Source: Lacticaseibacillus zhaodongensis
GTDB lineage: Bacteria; Bacillota; Bacilli; Lactobacillales; Lactobacillaceae
DNA: 64,000 nucleotides
NCBI RefSeq assembly: GCF_009687905.1
Contig: NZ_BLBG01000008.1
Coordinates: 31,712-95,711, forward strand
Direction of reading: 5' to 3'
This document shows, piece by piece, positions 52,399 through 60,501 of the stretch; the first letter of the stretch is position 1, and every line of letters begins with the position of its first letter. A program made the position numbers and the translations under genes. The notes beneath the pieces were generated by a model. That model did no database searches. It was not told where the DNA came from and was given only the letters and a program-made list of their open reading frames with translations.

Positions 52399-52427
52399 TT
52401 GTCAAGTAAGCGCATTCATGGCATACT
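52399..52427 (+). promoter_or_regulatory. Promoter of the large noncoding RNA
   Basis: TTGTCA and CATACT are spaced by 17 nt, with the extended -10 dinucleotide TG one base upstream of CATACT. Confidence 0.65.
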
Positions 52428-52433
52428 ATAGTC

Positions 52434-53402
52434 AAGGTTAAGGAAGCGCTACCAAGCATCTTGATAGCCAATAACCTCTCAACAGTTCCACACGTTTTAA
52501 CGAATCATAGTACCAAAGAATTACAGCACCAAAGTAACAACGAACCATGAGCATCAAGTATCAGCATTAAGTTCACTGACCACGGACTGCGGTGGTTTAG
52601 CGAGCGGCACGACTAAGTGAGCAGGTTCCAGCACCAATATGATTTGTGACCCTATACGTCAGTAGAACGATTCACCAAGTTAGTTAGTAGTTTGCTAGTG
52701 TAGAGCTTCACGGGTCCTTGTGTCGGGCTAGTGAAGACGACCGGATACAGCCGCCTCGGATGGCGGTGACGTGACGAATGTGTTTGGTGGTTTCCGATAG
52801 TAGTACCCACCTGAACTCCAGAGAATCGGTGGTGGGTGTAGGTGATAAGGCTACTAGGCACGAACATTCGTTAGTAAATTAGAACCAATGTTGTAAAGTC
52901 GTTGAAGGATTCAAAACTTGATTGATTTAGCACATTGTGTAGAACGAATGAGTTAGAACATTGACGATTGAAGTACCGATACGGTAGGGCACAGCATAGA
53001 TAAAAGGTATCGAGCAAAGTTTCAGAAGGGATTTGGTTCCGATGCCCAAAGTTGCTTAGCATTTAAGAAGAAGTTGAAGATTGTGCCGAAGGGAGCAGAT
53101 AGCCGTTAAATTAACGAGCGTATCGACTCGGCAAATGCCGAGTGACTTTACGAAAATGCTCCGCAGCCTTTCCAGCTAGTAAATCGGGCCGAGCCTATTG
53201 GCAGCCCAACAACGCCAAGTTATCTGGCGACAGCGGTACTGCGGAAGCAGTGAAGCAACGCAAAGATCCAGGTAAGTTGCAACACACAAATGAATATCTT
53301 GTTAGAGGTGTAGAATATCCAGTTTAATCAGACAGTGCTCATCAAGATGCGAGCAGACTTAACCTAAACATTCCGGGATTGAGAGGCCTGGGATGTTTTT
53401 TT
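52434..53402 (+). ncRNA. Large structured noncoding RNA, about 970 nt, end-to-end closing stem
   Basis: No plausible protein gene exists here. A promoter ends just upstream. Near the 5' end AGGTTAAG (52435-52442) and GCATCTTGAT (52456-52465) pair exactly with CTTAACCT (53358-53365) and ATCAAGATGC (53341-53350), in the right nested order. This closes the whole transcript by 18 bp in two blocks. A strong terminator follows directly (53367-53402). This layout resembles ornate large RNAs such as GOLLD or ROOL of Lactobacillales; identity is not proved. Confidence 0.7.
53367..53402 (+). terminator. Terminator of the large noncoding RNA
   Basis: AACATTCCGGG pairs with CCTGGGATGTT (11 pairs with G-T) and is followed by seven T. 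Confidence 0.85.
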
Positions 53403-53410
53403 GTGGCCAC

Positions 53411-53655
53411 AGGGCGAAGGCCCGCGGTCAGAAGCTGAGGATTAACGGACTCTGGGCAAAATGCCTGGGCTTTAGGCATTTGGACCAGAGTGTGTTAACC
53501 GCAAGCTTCTGCGGGCCGTAGCTCGACTCGGCACCGGCTGCTAGAATGTTTGTGGCTTTATTCCACACCATTCGCTAGAACGTTCCTGCACTTTGGCATT
53601 TGGACTGGAGTGTGCAAAGCACAAGCTTCTGCCCCGCGTAGCTCTCCTCGGCTTC
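53411..53655. repeat. Two dispersed copies of the palindromic repeat, opposite orientation
   Basis: Copy 1 (53411-53516) is a long palindrome with GGCCCGC/GCGGGCC, AGAAGCT/AGCTTCT, GGATTAAC/GTTAACC, ACTCTGG/CCAGAGT and ATGCC/GGCAT. Copy 2 (about 53590-53655) keeps one half, with GGAGTGTGCAAAGCACAAGC and CTTCTGCCCCGCGTAGCT. Its half-arm is the reverse complement of the units at 45831-46226. Confidence 0.75.
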
Positions 53656-53862
53656 TCTTAATGCAGTTCATCCGCGTATCCACCTAGTCGTTCCCTACAG
53701 TTCGTATTTGCAAAACCCGGACGAATATTTCCTAAATTTTGCAGTCCGAGCTGATGCGCAAGACTCGCTTTGCTCCCGCCGTTTGGCTTAAACCAAGGCC
53801 ATCACCCGCGTCACGACAATGGTTATGGCCCCGAACGGAATGGCCGTTTACTTGCGTGATAA

Positions 53863-53890
53863 TTTGCGTTTTCAGCAGCTGTGGTATACT
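53863..53890 (+). promoter_or_regulatory. Promoter of the AslA-like gene
   Basis: TTTGCG and TATACT are spaced by 16 nt, with extended -10 TGG, about 45 nt before the start codon. Confidence 0.65.
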
Positions 53891-53933
53891 GTCACCTGTG
53901 CGAAACAAACGATATAAAGCGAGGAGACTGCAG

Positions 53934-55193
53934 ATGGCAGATTTGCCAGACTTTACCCCGATTCTACTCGGGAGCGATATGAACGTATACGGAATGGCAC
54001 GCTCATTCCATGAAATTACCGGCCGCGCGGTTGATATCTACGCGCGCCTACAGCTCGCACCAACACGATTTTCTAAGATTGTGAATGTGCACTTAATTAA
54101 GGACTTTGACTCCGATCCCGCCTTCATCGAGGCAATGCGCGAGATTGCTAAGAAATATGCTGGCACTAAGCAGAAGGTAATTCTGGTTGCTTGTGGTGAT
54201 GGTTATGCTGAACTGATTGCTAAGCACAAGGATGAGCTCAGTGAGACTTTTGTGTGCCCATACGTGGACTACAAGTTACTCAAGCGGCTCAACAGCAAGG
54301 AAAGCTTCTACCAGGTTTGTGATGAGTACGACTTGCCTTACCCGAAGACGAAGATCATCACGCGGGCGATGTATGAGAGCGGCGTGTCGATCACACCACC
54401 GTTCCCATTCCCAGTTGCTCTGAAGCCAACCAACTCAGTTGAATGGCTCAACATTCATTTTGAAGGGCGCAAAAAGGCCTTCACCATCCACTCCCAAGTG
54501 GAACTGAACACGGTGATCGGCAAAATCTACGACAATGGTTACACCAGCGACTTGATTCTCCAAGACTTCGTGCCTGGGGATGATAGCCACATGCGGGTGC
54601 TCAATGCGTACGTCGACAAGAACCATCACGTCAAAATGATGTGCTTGGGTCACCCATTGCTGGAGGACCCAACGCCAGCAGCCATTGGGAATTATGTTGC
54701 CATCCTGCCGGAATACAATCAGGATCTCTATGACAAGATGAAGAAGTTCTTGGAGGACATTCAGTTCACGGGCTTCGCTAACTTTGACATGAAGTTTGAC
54801 GAACGTGACCAGACCTTCAAACTCTTCGAAATCAACATTCGGCAGGGGCGGAGCAGCTTCTTTGTTACCCTCAACGGTTACAATTTGGCCAGCTGGCTAG
54901 TTAAGGATTACGTGACCGACGAACTTGACGCTGCCGACACTGTCTTTGGCAACAAGGACGAGAGCAAAGCAAAGTTGTGGCTTGGGGTGCCGAAGCGGAT
55001 CTTCAAGAATTACGCTAAGGACAACGAGTACAAACAGCGGGCCCTGCAGCTGATTGACGAGGGCCGTGTTGCAACGACCGTTTTCTACAAGCAGGATATG
55101 AGTCTGAAGCGGTGGGCATTACTAGAATACATGTTCTATAATTACTACGGACGTTATAAGCGCTACTTTGCGGAAAACAAGGGCGATAATTAA
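53934..55193 (+). CDS. ATP-grasp amide ligase, probably AslA-type D-aspartate ligase
   Basis: The 419-residue cytoplasmic enzyme has an ATP-grasp fold: LLGSDMNVYGMARSFHE at the start, VALKPTNSVEW, ILQDFVPGDDSHMRVL, and FKLFEINIRQGRSSFFV with metal ligands. This is the AslA/carboxylate-amine ligase layout, which links D-aspartate to the lysine of the peptidoglycan precursor in many lactobacilli. Start at 53934 follows GAGGAGAC with its own promoter. The upstream part of the frame is not coding. It is followed 24 nt later by a universal stress gene. Confidence 0.85.
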   Translation: MADLPDFTPILLGSDMNVYGMARSFHEITGRAVDIYARLQLAPTRFSKIVNVHLIKDFDSDPAFIEAMREIAKKYAGTKQKVILVACGDGYAELIAKHKDELSETFVCPYVDYKLLKRLNSKESFYQVCDEYDLPYPKTKIITRAMYESGVSITPPFPFPVALKPTNSVEWLNIHFEGRKKAFTIHSQVELNTVIGKIYDNGYTSDLILQDFVPGDDSHMRVLNAYVDKNHHVKMMCLGHPLLEDPTPAAIGNYVAILPEYNQDLYDKMKKFLEDIQFTGFANFDMKFDERDQTFKLFEINIRQGRSSFFVTLNGYNLASWLVKDYVTDELDAADTVFGNKDESKAKLWLGVPKRIFKNYAKDNEYKQRALQLIDEGRVATTVFYKQDMSLKRWALLEYMFYNYYGRYKRYFAENKGDN

Positions 55194-55217
55194 GATTGCC
55201 CACGGGAGGAATTAGTA

Positions 55218-55676
55218 ATGACAACTGAAGAAGATTTTGAAGTTGAAACAATGCACTTCAAGCGTTTGTTGCTTGCGGTGGACGATGATGACGATGAATC
55301 CAGTCAGCGTGCCTTTAATTACGCTTGCACTTTAGCTAAGATTTACGGGATTCCTCTCGGGATTGTGTCAGTCCTCGAAACTGGGGACATGAACATCTAC
55401 CAGTCACTGTCACCGGACATTGTTGCCGACCGGCGCGCTGACATCTCTAAGCACTTGAACACTTACGTCGATAAGGCCAAAGCGTTTGGGGTGATCGATG
55501 CGGAGCCGATTATCGGTGAGGGCCGGCCCGCGCGGGTCATCCTAGATGAGGTTGTGCCGAGCTTCAAGCCCGATTTGATCATCGTGGGTTCCCACGAAAA
55601 CAGCCACCACCGGCTTGGTAGTGTCGCCTCTGAAGTTGCACGCTACGCTAATCCAAGTGTAATTATCGTCAGGTAG
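55218..55676 (+). CDS. Universal stress protein, UspA family
   Basis: The 152-residue protein has LLLAVDDDDDESSQRAF at the start and the ATP motif IVGSHENSHHRLGSVASEV (G-2x-type loop, slightly changed) near the end. It is in an apparent operon with the AslA-like gene (24-nt gap). GGGAGGA precedes the ATG. The strong convergent terminator at 55698-55742 follows. Confidence 0.9.
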   Translation: MTTEEDFEVETMHFKRLLLAVDDDDDESSQRAFNYACTLAKIYGIPLGIVSVLETGDMNIYQSLSPDIVADRRADISKHLNTYVDKAKAFGVIDAEPIIGEGRPARVILDEVVPSFKPDLIIVGSHENSHHRLGSVASEVARYANPSVIIVR

Positions 55677-55697
55677 AGTGTTCCACTGCAAAATAAA

Positions 55698-55742
55698 GAC
55701 CGCCGTGCATTCGAATTGATGAATGTACGGCGGCCTTTTTTT
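55698..55742. terminator. Bidirectional terminator
   Basis: GACCGCCGT-CATTC pairs with GAATG-ACGGCGGC and is followed by seven T. Confidence 0.85.
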
Positions 55743-56337
55743 AATCCTGATTTTCTTTTTCTGGGGCGTTGATAACGATGTCGGGTACTTTTCGTGGTGG
55801 TTGTGCCGCCAGGTGGTTAGTGACGGACACCAGCGTGGGAATAGGTGTTTTGAAATCCTCCTTGATCCAGGCAATGGTGACGGCGTACAGACCCGAGGTG
55901 ACAAAATGCTTCCAGTACTCGGCGTACGGGCCCGTGAACCAAGGCTGCCGGATGTACTCACTGAAGAAGTTACCAACCGTCTGGACGAAAGGTTCATAGA
56001 AGGCGTTGTCGCCGGCTGCCTTGATGGTGATACTGAAGCGTTCGGCGTGATCGTGGATGTATTCGAAGTATACAGGCGTTAGCCGTTCAGCCGTCAGTGG
56101 GTCCAGTTCGCTAATGCGGCCCACGATTTTGCTCAACTCAATGGTGAAGTAGTCGTTCAGAACGTCCTCTTTGGTCTTGTAATTGCGGTAGAAACCCATT
56201 CGCGAAATTCCGGAACGTTCTGCAATCGCACTGATGGTGATGCTACTGAGTGGTTCATCCGCCATGAGCAGGAATAGCGCTTCTTGGATGCATTCACGGC
56301 TCAGTGCTTGCTGGCTTCGGGTATATGCTGTCCCCAA
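55741..56337 (-). CDS. TetR family transcriptional regulator
   Basis: The 198-residue protein has an N-terminal TetR HTH: ITISAIAERSGISRMGFYRNY (residues about 34-54), followed by KTKEDVLNDYF, then a helical ligand-binding part. Start is TTG at 56337 with AAAGGAG 8 nt upstream; the longer frame lacks such a site. It is convergent with the stress gene, and its target is not clear from context. Confidence 0.87.
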   Translation of the reverse strand: MGTAYTRSQQALSRECIQEALFLLMADEPLSSITISAIAERSGISRMGFYRNYKTKEDVLNDYFTIELSKIVGRISELDPLTAERLTPVYFEYIHDHAERFSITIKAAGDNAFYEPFVQTVGNFFSEYIRQPWFTGPYAEYWKHFVTSGLYAVTIAWIKEDFKTPIPTLVSVTNHLAAQPPRKVPDIVINAPEKENQD

Positions 56338-56468
56338 TGTGCTCGCTCCTTTGCTTGAGATTACAGTAGAGCCCACCGACGGCAAAAGTCGCGGCGGGCT
56401 CTAGGACGCGCCACTTACATAATTAAAGGATATGCCAATAATTACGTGGTGGCGAAAAAAATCCGATA

Positions 56469-57392
56469 TTATTTAATTTTTTTGGCGATGAAGATTGGCC
56501 GGTGCTTGACCTCAACAAAAATTTTGGCAATGTACCGCCCCAAGATACCGACCGCCAGCAACTGCAGGCCGCCGATCATCAGGAAAACTGAGACCAGTGA
56601 CGGCCAGCCCGGGGTGGGGTCGCCGAAAATTGCGGCGCGAATGACAATGAAAAGTAGTGCCAGTGCTGCCGCAACGAAACTAACGACGCCGAGCCAAGAA
56701 ACGATGTTTAGGGGCGCGTCGGAAAAATCAACGATGCCGTCAATCGAGTAACGCAGCAGGCTCCAGAAACTCCAACTACTCTTGCCGTGCTGGCGTTCCA
56801 CGTTCGTGTAGGGAAGGTACTTGGTTTTGAAGCCGACCCAACCGAAGATACCCTTGCTGAAGCGGTTGTTTTCCGACATGGCGAGGACCGCATCAACGAC
56901 CTGCTGGGTCATAATGCGGAAATCGCGGGCGCCTGGTACGATCGGGGTCGAACTGATCCGGTTAATAATGCGGTAGAACATGTTGGAGAAGAAAGACCGA
57001 ATCGGGGGCTCACCGGTGCGGTCGGTCCGCGCAGCGCCGACCATGTCGTAGCCACTTTCGATGCCAGCGAGCATATCGGGAATCATTGCGGGCGGATCTT
57101 GCAAGTCCGCGTCCATTACCGCGTACAGGTCAGCTTTAGCAGTCGACAGACCAGCGTACATTCCGGCCTCCTTGCCGAAGGACCGGGACATGTCGATGTA
57201 GTGAACATCCGGGTCGCTCGTTTGCAGTTTTTGCACTTCGGCGAGGGTGCCATCGGTGGAGCCATCGTTGATGAACCAAGTGATCAGCTTATAGTTCGGT
57301 AACTTGGCAAAAGTATCAACGAGCGCTTGGTGAATCAGTGGGACGTTTTCTTCCTCGTTGTGACTAGGAATGACGATTGCGACAGATTTCAT
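56469..57392 (-). CDS. GT2 polyprenyl-phosphate glycosyltransferase (GtrB/DPM1-like)
   Basis: The 307-residue enzyme has a GT2 domain in the first 230 residues with VVIPSHNEEENVP, NDGSTDGT, and the DXD-type DADLQDPP, followed by two C-terminal transmembrane segments. It puts a sugar on undecaprenyl phosphate for later transfer to cell-wall polymers. gtrA lies 6 nt upstream, so both form a lipid-linked sugar system. No dedicated transferase gene lies next to them. Confidence 0.9.
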   Translation of the reverse strand: MKSVAIVIPSHNEEENVPLIHQALVDTFAKLPNYKLITWFINDGSTDGTLAEVQKLQTSDPDVHYIDMSRSFGKEAGMYAGLSTAKADLYAVMDADLQDPPAMIPDMLAGIESGYDMVGAARTDRTGEPPIRSFFSNMFYRIINRISSTPIVPGARDFRIMTQQVVDAVLAMSENNRFSKGIFGWVGFKTKYLPYTNVERQHGKSSWSFWSLLRYSIDGIVDFSDAPLNIVSWLGVVSFVAAALALLFIVIRAAIFGDPTPGWPSLVSVFLMIGGLQLLAVGILGRYIAKIFVEVKHRPIFIAKKIK

Positions 57393-57398
57393 GTTGTG

Positions 57399-57818
57399 CT
57401 ATTCCCCCTTGGAAGATGGTTTAACAAAGATCAATTTGCTGAAAATGTAATTGGAAATAATGACGATGACTTGGGTGCCGATTTTGACGATAATCATTGG
57501 TAGCTGCAGTACACTGATGCCGAGGAACATGAGTCCATCATCCAAAAGCAGTGAGACCCCGCGCAGTGCGAAGAATTCAACTAATTCAATGATAAAGGCT
57601 TTGCGTGATGTGTATGCAGAGCGAAAGACGATCTGCTTGTTCGTGAAGAAGGCAAACACAACGCTGGCGAACCAGGCAATGGTGTTGGCGATAAGGTAGT
57701 TAACACCCAGAAATTTAAAGATATAGAAAACGACAAAGTTAATCGCCGTCGTGAGCAAACCGATGATGACGTAGCGAATGAACATCCCGTATTTGCTGAG
57801 GAGTTGCTTTATGTTCAT
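57399..57818 (-). CDS. GtrA family flippase-like membrane protein
   Basis: The 139-residue protein has four transmembrane segments and the GtrA start FIRYVIIGLLTTAINFVVFY. GtrA proteins are thought to flip lipid-linked sugars made by GtrB to the outside. Start at 57818 after AAGGAG. First gene of a two-gene operon with the GT2 enzyme. Confidence 0.87.
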   Translation of the reverse strand: MNIKQLLSKYGMFIRYVIIGLLTTAINFVVFYIFKFLGVNYLIANTIAWFASVVFAFFTNKQIVFRSAYTSRKAFIIELVEFFALRGVSLLLDDGLMFLGISVLQLPMIIVKIGTQVIVIISNYIFSKLIFVKPSSKGE

Positions 57819-58141
57819 GGATAATGCTCCTTCGATTTTGACATGCACCCGAATTATACCACGAGGCGGCGGCTATACACGGTTTAGATATTGAGGGCGG
57901 TTGGGGGACACAGCGGCCGTGATGGGTGTAGTTCTTAATTTGTAAAGATTGGTATAGATTTACTGACCGACCAGAGGAAGGCGTAAAGCTAACCGATATG
58001 CACTGATAAGTGTTGCATTTTGCAACATTACCCCCCGCGCGTGACGATGCCGTTTCATTGTCGTTACACTTCGGGTGGAGCCATTGAGGACGTCCCGAAC
58101 CTCTGATACGATAATTTACGAAGTCAAACAGAAGTGGGGTA
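57819..58141. other. Divergent intergenic region
   Basis: Holds the start region of the gtrA-gtrB operon and the promoter of the GH25 gene (58084-58112). Nothing else I can support. Confidence 0.5.
58084..58112 (+). promoter_or_regulatory. Promoter of the GH25 lysozyme gene
   Basis: TTGAGG and TACGAT are spaced by 17 nt with extended -10 TGA, 30 nt before the start. Confidence 0.65.
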
Positions 58142-59185
58142 ATGAATTTGAAAATCAGCAAGAAACTATTAGGAGCGTTTGTCTTGGGCATCGCACTGAT
58201 TACCGGCGCGTTGTTCAACCAGAGTTCCGGCGTTTCTGCAGCTACGGAGCGTTATTTGGGCGTTGACTGGGCCGTTTACCAAGGTCCAAACGGAATCGTT
58301 GGTCCGAACGATAAGTTTGCCATCGTCCAAATTGGTGGTACTTATGGGGGCAAACTTTCGACCCAGAGCACCTACAGTTCCCAAGTTGCTAGCGCCAAAA
58401 AACAGGGCTTGCGGGCACACACATATATTTGGTACCAGGTTGGATCCAGTCAGGCCACCGCAAAAGCCGCGCTTGATTACTTCCTGCCTAAGGTCCAAAC
58501 ACCCAAAGGCTCAATCGTTGCTCTGGATTATGAGTCCGGAGCTAGCTCAAGCAAGACGGCCAACACTAGCGCCATCCTGTACGGCATGAACCGAATTAAG
58601 GCTGCGGGCTACACCCCAATGCTTTACAGTGGTCAGTCATACTTAAATACGCATATTAACTCAGCAAGCATCATCAAGAGTTATCCGAACAGTCTGTGGG
58701 TTGCGAAGTACCCAGATTACGCAGTTCGGAATACTCCAGACTACAACTACTTCCCAAGCATGGACGGCGTTGGTATCTGGCAGTACACCTCTACCCAAAT
58801 CGCCGGTGGTCTTGATGGGAACGTTGACTTGGTCGGCATCACGCTGAATGGCTACAAGTCAACCAGCACCGCTGCACCAAAAGCAACGGCTGCTAAACCA
58901 GTCGCTGCCGCAACAACCTCTGGCGCGGGTGCTAAGCTCGGTACCGCCCACATCAACTACCCGTCTAGCTACGGGATCCAGATTTGGACGAAATCAGGCA
59001 AGGCCGTGACGTACAACGCAACCGATGCGAAGGCAGCTGGCAAAAAAGTCGGCGACGCCAAGAAGTTGCCGGGTCAGTCGAACTGGAAGGTCTTCAACAG
59101 TACCTACCACCAGAATGGTACGACCTACTACTGCTTAGGCGGCGATCAGTACATTGACGCAGCCTACGTCACATTCACCAAGTAA
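58142..59185 (+). CDS. Secreted GH25 lysozyme (muramidase)
   Basis: The 347-residue protein has a signal peptide (about 1-34, ending VSAAT) and a GH25 domain (35-240) with GVDWAVYQG (Asp near 42) and VALDYES (acid/base residues near 130), the typical catalytic pair. A C-terminal 90-residue SH3-like domain (INYPSSYGIQIW ... YYCLGGDQYIDAAYV) binds the wall and is related to the repeats of the amidase at 29275. It cuts between MurNAc and GlcNAc. GGGG just upstream serves as ribosome site. Confidence 0.9.
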   Translation: MNLKISKKLLGAFVLGIALITGALFNQSSGVSAATERYLGVDWAVYQGPNGIVGPNDKFAIVQIGGTYGGKLSTQSTYSSQVASAKKQGLRAHTYIWYQVGSSQATAKAALDYFLPKVQTPKGSIVALDYESGASSSKTANTSAILYGMNRIKAAGYTPMLYSGQSYLNTHINSASIIKSYPNSLWVAKYPDYAVRNTPDYNYFPSMDGVGIWQYTSTQIAGGLDGNVDLVGITLNGYKSTSTAAPKATAAKPVAAATTSGAGAKLGTAHINYPSSYGIQIWTKSGKAVTYNATDAKAAGKKVGDAKKLPGQSNWKVFNSTYHQNGTTYYCLGGDQYIDAAYVTFTK

Positions 59186-59300
59186 CATCATAATTTAGTA
59201 TTCACGGGCTCCAGCTGCACACTTCCCCATGTGTCTAGTCGGTCCGCATGGAAACAACTCAGCACAACTATTTTGACTTCGTTCCTTAAATCCCTACTGA

Positions 59301-59330
59301 TTCCCCGCCATCGCGACGGGGAATTTTTTT
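59301..59330 (+). terminator. Rho-independent terminator of the lysozyme gene
   Basis: ATTCCCCG and CGGGGAAT pair around a short loop and are followed by seven T. Confidence 0.8.
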
Positions 59331-59442
59331 GCATCCAGAGCAGGGGCACACAACTCGGCTTGGCACCGCAATCCAGACGGTTCACTCGCGCTAGCACACG
59401 CCCTTGTATTACAATGGCAATTGAATGCTAGGAGGTTTGTCA

Positions 59443-60501
59443 ATGAGTGCATATGAACGTTTTCTTCAACATCCGTGGATCAGGCGGATGACGGTACTTG
59501 CTTCAGCAATCTTGGTTTTGTGGCTGGCGCGCAGCCTGATGAGCACGATTCTGCTGACCTTTATCTTTACTTTCCTGATTGTGCGCTTGGTCCGTTTTGT
59601 GCAGCGCTTCGTGCACGTTCGGCCGGCGCTAGTGGTCACGCCGGTCTTCTTGATTGTGCTAGCTGGTTTGTACTACGTGGTCACCCGCTACGTACCTGAG
59701 ATTGCCAAGCAGAGCGTGCGACTGTTCACAACGGTGCAGAAGTTTTACGAGAGTGCCGCTTTTGACCACAACACGATCATTCAGTGGGGAGTGAAGGAGC
59801 TCAATGATCTCAATCTCAATGAGCAGCTCAAAGTTGGCGTTGGTACGCTGATGCAGTACGTCGGTAACGTGGGGACGATGCTCTTCACCGTCTTCAGTGC
59901 GCTCCTGCTTAGCTTCTTTTACACGATTGAACTGGATGAAATGAACTCGTTTGCCCGGGAGTTTTTGGACTCGGAGTACGGGTGGTATTTCCGCGATTTG
60001 AAGTATTTTGCTGATAAGTTCATCAACACCTTTGGGGTGGTGATGGAGGCCCAAATCTTTATCGCGCTGGTCAACACGATCATTACGGTAATCACGCTCA
60101 TCGTCATCGGCATGCCGAACGTTCCTAGCTTAGGCGTGATGGTCTTCATCCTGTCCCTGATTCCAGTGGCCGGGGCAATTATTTCCGTAATTCCGCTCAG
60201 CCTGATCGGTTACACAGTTGGCGGCTGGCGGGACGTCGTGACCATTATTATTATGATTGTTGTTATCCATATTTTGGAAGCATACGTCCTCAATCCGAAG
60301 TTCATGAGCAGCCGCACCCAACTGCCAATTTTCTTTACCTTCGTCATCTTAATGTTGGCCGAGCATGTTTGGGGAACCTGGGGCCTGATTGTTGGGCTGC
60401 CGGTATTTACCTTCCTGCTCGACGTGTTTGGAATCAAAAAAATTTCGCCAGACGAGGAACAGGCACCGCGAAGTCCGGAGGCTGACCATGACAAACAGTA
60501 A
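59443..60501 (+). CDS. AI-2E family transporter (TqsA/YdiK-like permease)
   Basis: The 352-residue protein has about seven to eight transmembrane segments. The late VLNPKFMSSRTQLPIFFTFV and the PVAGAIISVIP region are typical of the AI-2E family. Transport substrate unknown; the family name comes from autoinducer-2 export in E. coli, and some members are sodium/proton antiporters. Start at 59443 after GGAGG. Its end overlaps the YfhO start by 14 nt. Confidence 0.88.
   Translation: MSAYERFLQHPWIRRMTVLASAILVLWLARSLMSTILLTFIFTFLIVRLVRFVQRFVHVRPALVVTPVFLIVLAGLYYVVTRYVPEIAKQSVRLFTTVQKFYESAAFDHNTIIQWGVKELNDLNLNEQLKVGVGTLMQYVGNVGTMLFTVFSALLLSFFYTIELDEMNSFAREFLDSEYGWYFRDLKYFADKFINTFGVVMEAQIFIALVNTIITVITLIVIGMPNVPSLGVMVFILSLIPVAGAIISVIPLSLIGYTVGGWRDVVTIIIMIVVIHILEAYVLNPKFMSSRTQLPIFFTFVILMLAEHVWGTWGLIVGLPVFTFLLDVFGIKKISPDEEQAPRSPEADHDKQ

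Noticed and set aside
53142..53327. 61-codon frame inside the large noncoding RNA
   Set aside because: No ribosome site and it lies inside the predicted structured transcript.
53739..53933. N-terminal extension of the AslA-like protein
   Set aside because: It lies upstream of the promoter and of GAGGAGAC; the real start is at 53934.
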